A DNA stretch of 35,617 nucleotides from Actinomycetes bacterium (GTDB lineage Bacteria > Actinomycetota > Actinomycetes > Propionibacteriales > Nocardioidaceae). Where the stretch lies: positions 1 through 35,617 of the forward strand of contig JAEWXC010000084.1 of the NCBI GenBank assembly GCA_023396115.1, in the 5' to 3' direction. Made by a program: the position numbers and the translations under genes. This document shows, piece by piece, positions 1 through 7,729 of the stretch. How positions within the stretch are numbered: position 1 is the first letter of the stretch; every line of letters starts with the position of its first letter. The notes beneath the pieces are model-generated. The model was given only the letters and a program-made list of their open reading frames with translations. It did no database searches and was not told the origin of the DNA.

Positions 1-47
1 GCCCGGCCGGCCCCCCGGGGGGGGGCCCGGGCCGCGTCCGTGCCCCG

Positions 48-53
48 TAGACT
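48..53 (+). promoter_or_regulatory. -10 box upstream of first gene
   Basis: TAGACT matches the -10 boxes found in front of folC and ndk in this window. It would start a transcript near base 60, giving a leader of about 70 bases before the GTG at 129. An AGGAG Shine-Dalgarno sits at 119-123 with 5-base spacing, so this gene would not be leaderless. No clear -35 is visible. Bases 1-47 are runs of G and C with no gene that I can see. Confidence 0.4.
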
Positions 54-128
54 GGTGCCCCGGGTCGGGGGAGCCAGCCTCCCCACGTCCCGACGTCACT
101 CCCACATCCCGCCCGGACAGGAGCCCCC

Positions 129-698
129 GTGAGCTCGCAGCACCGTCGCCCGTTGCTCGCGTTCGCCGCGATCGCGGTGCTCTGCGCCGCCGTCGTCGGA
201 TCCGCGATGCGCAGCGAGGCGATCAGCGGCTTCCTGGCCGGCGTGGCCGAACCGGTCACCGGACTGGTGCTCGTCCCCGAGCGCGACACGTCCCCGGAGA
301 CCGAGCCGGAGGTCGACCCGCAGACCCCGGATCCTGCGGTCGCCCAGCACGCTGAGGCTCGGGGCGGGTCGGCGACCCGGCCGGCACGCGCCTCCGGCCA
401 GGACAGCAGCGGCCAGCGCTCCCGGGAGCGGCAGCACCGCGACCGGTCGAAGGGCCACGCGCCGCAGCGGGGCGACCGCCCGGGCCGCGGTCGCGGCCAC
501 GCGGGTCACCCGGGCCGCTCCGGGCACGCGCCGGGGCACGCGGAGCACGGTCAGCACCGTGGCCGCGGTCGGGACCGGAGCCGTCAGCAGGGTCACCAGC
601 ACGGCCAGCGCAACGGACATCGGAACGGGCACGGTCAGGGCAAGGGACACCGGAACGGCCAGGGTCACCGGCCCGGCCGGGGGCACGGACACCGCTGA
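129..698 (+). CDS. Small exported or membrane-anchored protein with His/Arg/Gly-rich tail
   Basis: I do not recognise a family. The 189-residue product begins with a short basic stretch and one hydrophobic segment (about residues 9-26), which fits a signal peptide or single membrane anchor. A short neutral to acidic segment with several Glu, Asp and Pro follows (about 45-75). The rest, from about residue 80, is low-complexity His, Arg, Gly and Gln with repeated GH, HR and NGH units. Such a tail could bind metals, nucleic acid or polyanions; that is inference only. The GTG start has an AGGAG ribosome site 5 bases upstream. It converges on valS across a shared terminator. Several frames are open here because of the composition, but this one alone has the ribosome site and an N-terminal hydrophobic segment. 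Confidence 0.6.
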   Translation: MSSQHRRPLLAFAAIAVLCAAVVGSAMRSEAISGFLAGVAEPVTGLVLVPERDTSPETEPEVDPQTPDPAVAQHAEARGGSATRPARASGQDSSGQRSRERQHRDRSKGHAPQRGDRPGRGRGHAGHPGRSGHAPGHAEHGQHRGRGRDRSRQQGHQHGQRNGHRNGHGQGKGHRNGQGHRPGRGHGHR

Positions 699-778
699 GC
701 CGCAGGCACCCGCACGACACCGCGCGAACAGCCGCACGACACCCCGCACCACTCTCTGAACGACACTCCGGACGACAC

Positions 779-810
779 AGGGCCGGGACACCCGACGGTG
801 TCCCGGCCCT
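779..810. terminator. Bidirectional terminator between first gene and valS
   Basis: A perfect 14-bp stem (AGGGCCGGGACACC with its complement) closes a 4-base CGAC loop. It sits between two convergent genes and so can serve both. There is no long U tract, which is usual for terminators in high-GC actinobacteria. Confidence 0.8.
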
Positions 811-834
811 CGTCGTACCGGCGTTGAGTGAGTC

Positions 835-3468
835 TCAGCCCTGGCTGGGCTTCTTCGGCTCGGCCTCGCCGACCTCGGCGGTGACGCTCAGCTCGGTGGC
901 GGACTCGTCGACGGTGAAGGTGAGCTCACCGGTGACCTTGGCGACCAGACGCAGGTCGTCGGCCGCGATCTCGGCGGCACGGACCAGGGTCTCCGGGCCG
1001 GTCACGGTCGCCTGCAGCAACGGGGTGCGCATGGAGACCTTGGCCTGGGACTTCACGCCGCGCAGCCCGGTCAGGGCGGCGGCGACACCGTCGAGCAGCG
1101 CCGCCTGGGTCGCGGCGGCCGAACCCAGCTCGGTGGCGGTCGGCCAGCTGGCGTGGTGCACCGAACCCTCCTGCCACCAGGACCAGACCTCCTCGGTCAC
1201 GTAGGGCAGGAACGGGGCCAGGAGCCGCAGCGTGGCGTGCAGCGCGGTGGCCAGGGTGGCCCGGGCCGACTCGGTCGCCAGCCCACCCTCGGTGTCGTAG
1301 GCCCGTTCCTTGACCAGCTCGAGGTAGTCGTCACAGAACTCCCAGAAGAACCGCTCGGTCACCTCCAGCGCCGTGGTGTAGTCGTACGCGTCGAACGCGG
1401 CGGTGGCCTCGTTGATGACGTTGGCCAGCCGCCCGGCCAGCGCGGTGTCGACCGGTGCGGTGATCGCGACCGGGTTCACCTCGGTGGCACCCACCGAGCC
1501 GAGCACGAACTTGGAGGCGTTGAGCACCTTCATCGCCAGCCGGCGGCCGACCTTCATCTGCGACTCGTCGAACGGCGAGTCCAGGCCCGGACGGGCCATC
1601 GCGGCACGCCAACGCACCGCGTCCGCACCGAACTTGTCGAGGATCTCGGTCGGGACGACGACGTTGCCCTTGGACTTCGACATCTTCTTGCGGTCCGGGT
1701 CCATGACGAAGCCCGAGATGAGCGCCGCCTTCCACGGGACCTGGCCGTTCTCGAAGTGCGCCCGCACGACCCGGCTGAACAGCCAGGTGCGGATGATGTC
1801 GTGGGCCTGGGTGGCCAGGTCCATCGGGAAGACCCGCTCGAACAGGTCGGTGTCGCGCTCCCACCCGCCGGCGATCTGCGGGGTCAGCGAGCTCGTCGCC
1901 CAGGTGTCCATGATGTCGGGGTCGCCGATGAAGCCGCCCGGCTCGCCGCGCTGCTCGGAGGTGAACCCCCCGGGCACGTCGGTCGACGGGTCGACGGGCA
2001 GTTGGTCCTCGTTCGGCAGCAGCGGGTGGGCGTAGTCGGGCTCACCCTCGGCGTCCAGCGGGTACCAGACCGGGAACGGCACACCGAAGAAGCGCTGGCG
2101 CGAGATCAGCCAGTCGCCGTTCAGGCCGCCGACCCAGTTGTCGTAGCGGTGCTTCATGTGCTCGGGCACCCAGCGGATCGCGGCGCCGTCAGCCAGCAGG
2201 TCGCCCCGCAGCTCCGCGTCCCGGCCGCCGTTGCGGATGTACCACTGGCGGGTGGAGACGATCTCGAGCGGCTTGTCGCCCTTCTCGTAGAAGTTCGTCA
2301 TCCGCTGGGTCGGCTTCGGGTCGCCGTCCAGGTCCCCGGTGTCCTTGAGCTTGGCCACCATCGCCTCGCGGGCGCTGAACACGGTCTTGCCGGCCAGGTC
2401 GGCGTACTGCTCGGCGGCCTTCTCGCCGGAGAGCCACTCGGGGGTCTCCCGGGTGAACCGGCCGTCGCGACCGATCAGGGTGCGCACGCCCAGGTTGAGC
2501 TCGCGCCACCACTGGACGTCGGTCAGGTCACCGAAGGTGCAGCACATGGCGATGCCGGCGCCCTTGTCCATCTCCGCGGCCGGGTGGGCCAGGACCGGCA
2601 CCTCGACCCCGAAGACCGGCGAGGTGACGGTGCTGCCGAACAGCTCGGCGTACCGCTCGTCGTCGGGGTGGGCGATCAGGGCCACGCAGGAGCCGATCAG
2701 CTCCGGGCGGGTGGTCTCGATGAAGACCTTCTCGCCGTCGGGGCGGTGGAAGGAGACCCGGTGGTAGGCGCCGGGGTACTCGCGGGCCTCGAGCTCGGCC
2801 TGGGCCACCGCGGTCTGGAAGGTGACGTCCCACAGGGTGGGGGCCTCCTGCAGGTAGGCCTCGCCGCGGGCGAAGTTGCGCAGGAAGGCCCGCTGGCTGG
2901 CGGTGCGGGACTCGTCACCGATCGTGGTGTAGGTCGTGTCCCAGTCCACCGAGAGGCCCAGCGTGCGCCACAGGTCCTCGAAAACCTTCTCGTCGACCTC
3001 GACCAGCTCCTCGCACAGGGCGATGAAGTTGGGGCGGCTGATCGGGACCTGCTTCTTCGGGTCCGGCTTCGCCGGCGGGGTGAAGTCGGGGTCGAAGGGC
3101 AGCGTCGGGTCGCAGCGCACGCCGTAGTAGTTCTGCACCCGGCGCTCGGTGGGCAGGCCGTTGTCGTCCCAGCCCATCGGGTAGAAGACGGTCTTGCCGT
3201 TCATCCGCTGGTAGCGGGCGATCGTGTCGGGGTGGGTGTAGGAGAACACGTGCCCCACGTGCAGGGAGCCGCTGACGGTCGGGGGCGGGGTGTCGATCGA
3301 GTAGACGTTCTCGCGCGGCTGGGTGCGGTCGAAGGCGTAGGTGCCCTCGGTCTTCCAGTGCTGCGACCACTTCTGCTCGAGCCCCTCCAGGGCCGGCTTG
3401 TCCGGTACCGAGACGGCGCGCGGGGTCGGCGTCGCTTCGGGAGCCTCGGTACGGGGGTTCTCAGTCAT
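835..3468 (-). CDS. valS: Valine--tRNA ligase, archaeal-like type
   Basis: Cytosolic class I aminoacyl-tRNA synthetase that charges tRNA-Val and edits mischarged threonine. The 877-residue product has the HIGH motif as HVGH (residues 70-73), the KMSKS motif intact (about residue 595), a CP1 editing domain between them and an anticodon-binding domain after. The signature GWDDNGLPTE, rather than the GTDHAGIATQ of the usual bacterial enzyme, and the absence of the long C-terminal coiled-coil arm place it with the archaeal/rickettsial-like ValRS subgroup. The ATG at 3468 is chosen because a TAGAAT -10 box ends 7 bases before it; the frame runs open farther upstream, but without homology. It is divergent from the acetyltransferase gene across 117 bases. 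Confidence 0.96.
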   Translation of the reverse strand: MTENPRTEAPEATPTPRAVSVPDKPALEGLEQKWSQHWKTEGTYAFDRTQPRENVYSIDTPPPTVSGSLHVGHVFSYTHPDTIARYQRMNGKTVFYPMGWDDNGLPTERRVQNYYGVRCDPTLPFDPDFTPPAKPDPKKQVPISRPNFIALCEELVEVDEKVFEDLWRTLGLSVDWDTTYTTIGDESRTASQRAFLRNFARGEAYLQEAPTLWDVTFQTAVAQAELEAREYPGAYHRVSFHRPDGEKVFIETTRPELIGSCVALIAHPDDERYAELFGSTVTSPVFGVEVPVLAHPAAEMDKGAGIAMCCTFGDLTDVQWWRELNLGVRTLIGRDGRFTRETPEWLSGEKAAEQYADLAGKTVFSAREAMVAKLKDTGDLDGDPKPTQRMTNFYEKGDKPLEIVSTRQWYIRNGGRDAELRGDLLADGAAIRWVPEHMKHRYDNWVGGLNGDWLISRQRFFGVPFPVWYPLDAEGEPDYAHPLLPNEDQLPVDPSTDVPGGFTSEQRGEPGGFIGDPDIMDTWATSSLTPQIAGGWERDTDLFERVFPMDLATQAHDIIRTWLFSRVVRAHFENGQVPWKAALISGFVMDPDRKKMSKSKGNVVVPTEILDKFGADAVRWRAAMARPGLDSPFDESQMKVGRRLAMKVLNASKFVLGSVGATEVNPVAITAPVDTALAGRLANVINEATAAFDAYDYTTALEVTERFFWEFCDDYLELVKERAYDTEGGLATESARATLATALHATLRLLAPFLPYVTEEVWSWWQEGSVHHASWPTATELGSAAATQAALLDGVAAALTGLRGVKSQAKVSMRTPLLQATVTGPETLVRAAEIAADDLRLVAKVTGELTFTVDESATELSVTAEVGEAEPKKPSQG

Positions 3469-3475
3469 GGGGGCA

Positions 3476-3481
3476 ATTCTA
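3476..3481 (-). promoter_or_regulatory. Leaderless -10 box of valS
   Basis: On the minus strand this reads TAGAAT, close to the consensus TATAAT, and lies 7 bases before the ATG at 3468. Transcription should begin at or next to the start codon. No ribosome site is present, which supports a leaderless message. Confidence 0.6.
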
Positions 3482-3573
3482 GGGAAGGGGAGCCCGCGCC
3501 CCGAAATGGGTTCCGGCGCAGGTCGTGGCGGGTGCGGGCCGGAAAGTCGGGTGACGCCTCCGGTGCTCGTGAC

Positions 3574-3579
3574 TAGCGT
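3574..3579 (+). promoter_or_regulatory. Leaderless -10 box of the acetyltransferase gene
   Basis: TAGCGT ends 6 bases before the ATG at 3586. There is no purine-rich ribosome site between them, so a leaderless transcript is the simplest reading. Confidence 0.5.
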
Positions 3580-3585
3580 CGTGCC

Positions 3586-4488
3586 ATGACCAGCGGTTGG
3601 CACTTCCACGACGACGCCCGCGACTTCCTCACCGAGGCCGCCGGGTACCTGGCTGCCGACCCGGTGGAACTGACCGTGCTGACCGCGTGGGCGACCCGGG
3701 AGGCCCGACAGCGCGACGCGGGGGAGTGGACCGCCCCGGACTTCGACGTCTGGTACGCCGTGCACCGCAGCGGTCTGGCGATCGACGCGGTCGCGATGCG
3801 CACCGCCCCGTTCGAGCCGCACCCGCTGTGGGTGCCCACGATGCGCGAGGACACGGCGCGGGCACTCGGCGCCGCCTGGGTGGCGCGGGGCGAGGTGGCA
3901 CAGGGCGGCCGGTACGGCGTGAACGGCTCGGGCCCGGCAGCCGCGCAGTGTGCCGAGGAGGTGGCGCGTGCCTGTGGCGGCCGGATCCACGTGGGCATGC
4001 ACACCCGGCTGTTCCGGCTCGACGAGGTCGACTGGCCGGCCCGCCCGACCGGCGGGCTGCGGGCCGTGGAGCCGGCCGACCACGCGTGGGTCACGCAGTG
4101 GCTGGAGCGGTTCCACGCCGAGGCCGACGAGCAGTCAGGCCGCGCGCCGGTCGTGCGCACCGAGTCGGTGCTGAACCCCGAGGAGGTGCGGATGCGGATC
4201 GACGACGGCCGGTTCTGGGTGTTCGAGGTCGACGGTGAACCGGTGCACCTGACCGGGGTCGGCCGGGCCGCGTTCGGGGTGGCCCGGATCGGGCCCGTCT
4301 TCACCCCGCAGCAGCACCGGGGGCGCGGCTACGCCGGCTGGGTGGTCGCCGAGCTCTCCGCGCGGCTGCTCGCCGAGGGCGACGTGCCGGTGCTCAACAC
4401 CGACCAGGCCAACCCGGTCTCGAACGGGGTCTACCAGTCGATCGGCTACACGCCGGTCGCCGACCACGTGCAGCTGCTCATCCGCTGA
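3586..4488 (+). CDS. GNAT family N-acetyltransferase
   Basis: A 300-residue protein whose C-terminal third is a GNAT acetyl-CoA-dependent acetyltransferase domain. The acetyl-CoA pyrophosphate loop is visible as QQHRGRGYA (about residues 244-252), followed by a helix and then LNTDQANPVSNGVYQSIGY, the typical last strand with the Asn and Tyr pair. The N-terminal 150 residues are less conserved and lack a second clear GNAT core, though their length suggests a degenerate one. The acceptor substrate cannot be deduced. It is monocistronic, starting at a leaderless-type ATG and converging on the alcohol dehydrogenase gene with a 15-base gap that shows no clear terminator. Confidence 0.85.
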   Translation: MTSGWHFHDDARDFLTEAAGYLAADPVELTVLTAWATREARQRDAGEWTAPDFDVWYAVHRSGLAIDAVAMRTAPFEPHPLWVPTMREDTARALGAAWVARGEVAQGGRYGVNGSGPAAAQCAEEVARACGGRIHVGMHTRLFRLDEVDWPARPTGGLRAVEPADHAWVTQWLERFHAEADEQSGRAPVVRTESVLNPEEVRMRIDDGRFWVFEVDGEPVHLTGVGRAAFGVARIGPVFTPQQHRGRGYAGWVVAELSARLLAEGDVPVLNTDQANPVSNGVYQSIGYTPVADHVQLLIR

Positions 4489-4503
4489 GTCGACGAGTGC
4501 GCC

Positions 4504-5604
4504 TCACCAGACCAGGACCGGCTTGACGACCTTCCCCGACAGCGAGTCCTCGATCGCGGTGTTGATCTCGGCGAACGGGTAGGTGACGACCAGTTCGTCG
4601 ACGTCGAACTGGCCCGCGGAGGCCAGCGCCAACAGCTCGGGGACCATCACCTGCGGGTTCGACTCGCCCTCCATCGACCCGACGATGGACTTGCCGTTCT
4701 GGAACAGGTCGACCGCGTCGAAGGTCAGCTCCGGGGCGCCGAGCGCCAGGGTGCACAGGGTGCCCTTGATCGCCAGGGCCAGGGCAGCGTCCTTGACGAC
4801 CCCGACCACGCCGGTGGTGTCCACCGCGTGCGTGGCGCCGCTTCCGGTCGCCTCCTTGACCGCGGCGACCAGTCCGGCCTCACCGGGCTCGTCGCCCTTG
4901 ATCCCGACCGCGCCGTAGAGCCGGGCGGCCAGGTCGAGCCGGCCCTGCTGCAGGTCGACGGCGACCAGGGTCTCCACGCCCAGCGCCCGGCCGGCGGCCA
5001 GGGCAGCCAGCCCGACGGCGCCGGCACCGTAGACCACCAGCGAGTCACCGGGGCCGGGCTTGAGCCGGTTCATCACCGCGCCGGCACCGGTCTGGAAGCC
5101 GCAGCCGTAGGGCGCGATCCGGGTCAGATCCAGGCTCTTGTCGACGACCACGGTGTTCTGGGCGTAGGTCAGGGCGTGGGTCGCGAAGGAGGACTGGCCG
5201 AAGAACGAGCCGCTGACCGGCTGGCCGTCGCGGCTCAGGGTGGTGGTGAAGTCGGCCCGGGTGCCCAGGTAGTTGAGCACCATCGTCTCGTCGCAGTACC
5301 CGACCTCCCCGGCCAGGCAGCGCTGGCAGTGCCCGCAGGAGTGGAAGCTGAGCAGCACGTGGTCCCCGACCTGGACGCCGGTGACGTCCGCGCCGACCTG
5401 CTCCACCACGCCGGCGCCCTCGTGGCCGAAGACCCGCGGGAACATCTCCTCGGGGAGCATGTCGCGCACCGACACGTCGGTGTGGCACAGGCCGGCGGCC
5501 ACGATCCGGACCAGGATCTCGTCGTCTCGGGGGGAGTCCAGCTCGGCCTCGACCAGCTCGAAGGGACGGTGCGGGCCGGGGGCCAGGGCGATGGTGGTCT
5601 TCAC
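4504..5604 (-). CDS. Zinc-dependent alcohol dehydrogenase (medium-chain, NAD(P)-binding)
   Basis: Cytosolic MDR-family enzyme oxidising an alcohol to an aldehyde or ketone with NAD(P)+. Counting from the GTG at 5604 (366 residues), the catalytic zinc ligands are C40, H61/E62 and C168; the structural zinc lobe is C90, C93, C96 and C104; and the Rossmann loop is GAGAVG at 193-198. The sequence resembles the aryl/benzyl-type branch. A TTG at 5613 is in frame, but GTG 5604 is preferred because a TAGTTT -10 box ends 7 bases before it. That -10 overlaps a KstR-like palindrome, which suggests induction by steroid-derived ligands and a role in steroid or lipid catabolism. The exact substrate is unknown. 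Confidence 0.9.
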   Translation of the reverse strand: MKTTIALAPGPHRPFELVEAELDSPRDDEILVRIVAAGLCHTDVSVRDMLPEEMFPRVFGHEGAGVVEQVGADVTGVQVGDHVLLSFHSCGHCQRCLAGEVGYCDETMVLNYLGTRADFTTTLSRDGQPVSGSFFGQSSFATHALTYAQNTVVVDKSLDLTRIAPYGCGFQTGAGAVMNRLKPGPGDSLVVYGAGAVGLAALAAGRALGVETLVAVDLQQGRLDLAARLYGAVGIKGDEPGEAGLVAAVKEATGSGATHAVDTTGVVGVVKDAALALAIKGTLCTLALGAPELTFDAVDLFQNGKSIVGSMEGESNPQVMVPELLALASAGQFDVDELVVTYPFAEINTAIEDSLSGKVVKPVLVW

Positions 5605-5611
5605 ACCGGAC

Positions 5612-5617
5612 AAACTA
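5612..5617 (-). promoter_or_regulatory. Leaderless -10 box of the alcohol dehydrogenase gene
   Basis: On the minus strand this reads TAGTTT, 7 bases before the GTG at 5604. It overlaps the first two bases of the palindrome at 5616-5629, so a repressor bound there would block polymerase. Confidence 0.5.
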
Positions 5618-5629
5618 GAACGTGTTCTG
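5616..5629. promoter_or_regulatory. KstR-like operator palindrome
   Basis: TAGAACGTGTTCTG contains a perfect inverted repeat AGAAC-GT-GTTCT. It matches seven of the eight fixed positions of the established KstR site TnnAACnnGTTnnA; the last A is G. KstR is the TetR-family repressor of cholesterol catabolism in mycobacteria and rhodococci. The site lies over the alcohol dehydrogenase promoter and about 50 bases upstream of the folC -10 box. Confidence 0.6.
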
Positions 5630-5677
5630 CCTCACGTCGAGGGATCGCGCGGAATCACCGCCGTGCGGTCGGGCTCC

Positions 5678-5683
5678 TAGACT
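5678..5683 (+). promoter_or_regulatory. -10 box of folC
   Basis: TAGACT lies 9 bases before the ATG at 5693. A start 7 bases downstream would leave a leader of two or three bases, so the message is leaderless or nearly so. No ribosome site is seen. Confidence 0.5.
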
Positions 5684-5692
5684 GGGCGCGAG

Positions 5693-7051
5693 ATGACTGA
5701 GAACCCCCGCTTCGCCGAGACCTACGCCGAGGTCGCCGACGCCCTCCTGTCGCGCTGGCCCGAGACCCGCCTCGAGCCCACGCTCGACCGGATCGCCGCC
5801 TTCACCGACCTGCTCGGCAACCCGCAGCAGTCGTTCCGGGTGGTGCAGCTGACCGGCACCAACGGCAAGACCTCCACCTCCCGGATGGTCGAGCACCTGC
5901 TGCGCACCCTGGAGCTGCGCACCGGGCGCTTCACCAGCCCGCACCTGGAGAAGATGACCGAGCGGATCAGCATCGACGGTGCACCGCTGAGCGACGAGGC
6001 CTTCGTGGCCGCGTTCAACGACGTCGCGCCGCTGACCCACCTGGTGGACCAGAGCTCCGAGCACCCGCTGAGCTTCTTCGAGACCGTGGTCGGCATGGCC
6101 TACGCCGCGTTCGCCGACGCCCCGGTCGACGTCGCCGTGGTCGAGGTCGGGATGGGTGGCGGATGGGACGCCACCAACGTCGCCGACGCCGACGTCGCGG
6201 TCGTGCTCCCCGTCGACGTCGACCACGCCAACTACCTGGGCGACACCGCCGAGGAGATCGCCCGGGAGAAGGCCGGCATCATCAAGCCCGGCTCGTTCGC
6301 GATCCTGGCCCAGCAGGGCCCGGAGGTCGCGACTGTGCTGCTGGAGCGGGCCGCGGAGGTCGGCGCCACCATCGCCCGGGAGGGCATGGAGTTCGGGGTC
6401 ATCACCCGCGCCGCCGCGGTCGGCGGCCAGGTGGTCTCGATCCAGGGCCTGCGGCAGCGCTACGACGACCTGTTCCTGCCGGTCTACGGCGCCCACCAGG
6501 CCCAGAACGCGGCGGTGGCCCTGGCCGCCGTCGAGGCCCTGGTCGGTGGCGAGGCAGGGCTCTCCGACGAGGTGGTGCGCGAGGCGTTCGCCGGGTTCAG
6601 CTCCCCGGGCCGGCTCGAGATCATCCGCCGCAGCCCCACGATCGTGCTCGACGCCGCGCACAACCCGCACGGCGCCCGCGCCGCGGCCGCGGCACTGGTC
6701 GACTCGTTCGCGTTCGAGCCGCTGGTCGGGGTCGTCGGGGTGATGGCCGACAAGGACTACGAGGGCGTGCTGGCCGCCTTCGAGCCGGTGATGGACCACG
6801 TGGTCGTCACCCAGAACTCCACCGAGCGGGCGATGCCCGCCGAGCAGCTCGCCCTGACCGCGCGGGAGGTGTTCGGCGAGGACCGGGTCACCGTGGTGCC
6901 GCGCCTGGGCGACGCGATCGACCGGGCCGCCACCCTGGCCGAGGCCGGTGCCGCGTTCGGGGACTCGATCAGCTCGGGAGCCGTCCTGGTCACCGGGTCG
7001 GTGATCACCGCCGGTGAGGCGCGGGCACTGTTGAAGGGAGCCACCCGATGA
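5693..7051 (+). CDS. folC: Folylpolyglutamate synthase / dihydrofolate synthase
   Basis: Cytosolic ATP-dependent ligase of the Mur ligase superfamily. It adds glutamate to dihydropteroate or to folates in folate biosynthesis and retention. The 452-residue protein has the P-loop LTGTNGKTST (residues 53-62), the SPHL motif that follows in FolC, a central Mur ligase ATPase domain, and the C-terminal domain signature DAAHNPHG (about residues 321-328). Length fits the family. Its TGA overlaps the ATG of the next gene, so the two are translationally coupled. This pairing with a DUF4233 gene and then ndk is common in actinobacteria. Confidence 0.95.
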   Translation: MTENPRFAETYAEVADALLSRWPETRLEPTLDRIAAFTDLLGNPQQSFRVVQLTGTNGKTSTSRMVEHLLRTLELRTGRFTSPHLEKMTERISIDGAPLSDEAFVAAFNDVAPLTHLVDQSSEHPLSFFETVVGMAYAAFADAPVDVAVVEVGMGGGWDATNVADADVAVVLPVDVDHANYLGDTAEEIAREKAGIIKPGSFAILAQQGPEVATVLLERAAEVGATIAREGMEFGVITRAAAVGGQVVSIQGLRQRYDDLFLPVYGAHQAQNAAVALAAVEALVGGEAGLSDEVVREAFAGFSSPGRLEIIRRSPTIVLDAAHNPHGARAAAAALVDSFAFEPLVGVVGVMADKDYEGVLAAFEPVMDHVVVTQNSTERAMPAEQLALTAREVFGEDRVTVVPRLGDAIDRAATLAEAGAAFGDSISSGAVLVTGSVITAGEARALLKGATR

Positions 7052-7524
7052 GCGAGCACGAGCAGTCCGACCCGGCACTCGAGGCCCCCGAGAGCCACGA
7101 GGCTCCCGAGGTCGACGAGGCGGAGGAGGCCCCCGGGGCCGGCGAGCGCTCGCCGCGCCGGGCGATGGCGGCCGCGGTGCTGGCGCTCGAGGCGATCGTG
7201 CTCGGGCTCACCACCCCGGTGATGATCTCGGTCAGCGACGTCTCCACCCCGGTCGCGCTGGGCGTCGGGCTCGGCCTGGCCACCGTCTGCCTGCTGCTGG
7301 CCGGCATGTTGCGCGCCGAGTGGGCCTACACCGCCGGCTGGGTGGTGCAGATCGCGGGCATCGCGCTCGGGTTCGTCATCCCGGCCATGTTCGTCCTCGG
7401 GGCGATCTTCGCGGCCTGCTGGGCCGGTGCGGACCTGCTGGGCCGCAAGATCGACCGGGAGCGGGCCGAGGCCTGGGCCGCCTGGGCCGCCGAGCAGGAG
7501 TCCGAGGGCCCCTCGCCCGCCTGA
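7048..7524 (+). CDS. DUF4233 family membrane protein
   Basis: A 158-residue protein whose first 33 residues are acidic and hydrophilic. About four hydrophobic segments follow (roughly 35-55, 63-85, 92-110 and 112-132), then a short charged tail rich in Ala, Trp and Glu. Sequence and position just after folC match the DUF4233 family of actinobacterial integral membrane proteins, whose function is not known. The ATG overlaps the folC stop codon in an ATGA arrangement, indicating co-expression with folC. Confidence 0.85.
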   Translation: MSEHEQSDPALEAPESHEAPEVDEAEEAPGAGERSPRRAMAAAVLALEAIVLGLTTPVMISVSDVSTPVALGVGLGLATVCLLLAGMLRAEWAYTAGWVVQIAGIALGFVIPAMFVLGAIFAACWAGADLLGRKIDRERAEAWAAWAAEQESEGPSPA

Positions 7525-7537
7525 CCCCCGCCCACCT

Positions 7538-7553
7538 GCGGCTCATGTGCCGC
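7538..7553. repeat. Imperfect palindrome downstream of the DUF4233 gene
   Basis: GCGGCTCATGTGCCGC is a 16-base palindrome except for one central mismatched pair. It lies 13 bases after the DUF4233 stop codon and is followed by an AT-richer stretch (7554-7578). It may be a weak terminator or part of a dispersed intergenic repeat. Confidence 0.4.
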
Positions 7554-7593
7554 TTGTAACGCGCAGTTTGTTGGTCCGACCGTCCGGCATGCC

Positions 7594-7683
7594 GGCGCGG
7601 TCGAACCCGTGGTGGCGCGTTGGATCGGTGGTGGCGCGGTCGAACCGGTGGCGGCGCGTTGGATCGGTGGTGGCGCGGTCGAC
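7594..7683. repeat. 39-bp tandem repeat upstream of ndk
   Basis: Two full 39-base units (7594-7632 and 7633-7671) differ by about two bases and are followed by a 10-base partial third copy. Each unit is itself two related halves, both beginning GGCGCG and ending in CGGTGGT or a near variant. The array ends about 34 bases before the ndk -10 box, so it fills the position of the -35 region and its upstream flank. I see no coding role. Confidence 0.85.
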
Positions 7684-7716
7684 GCTGGCGATTCCCCGTG
7701 CACCCGCCGCGCTCCC

Positions 7717-7722
7717 TAGACT
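7717..7722 (+). promoter_or_regulatory. Leaderless -10 box of ndk
   Basis: TAGACT ends 7 bases before the ATG at 7730, with no ribosome site between. It supports this ATG over the in-frame upstream codons. Confidence 0.6.
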
Positions 7723-7729
7723 CGGGGCC

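Noticed and set aside
1153..3576. Long open frame of 807 codons opposite valS
   Set aside because: Valyl-tRNA synthetase is unmistakable on the other strand. The Gly/Val/His/Arg-rich product is the usual antisense shadow at this GC content.
3469..3585. T-box or other riboswitch upstream of valS
   Set aside because: The divergent region is only 117 bases, and the -10 box predicts a leaderless valS message, leaving no room for a leader RNA.
7594..7683. CRISPR-like array
   Set aside because: The repeats are contiguous, without unique spacers, and there are only two and a bit copies with no cas genes.
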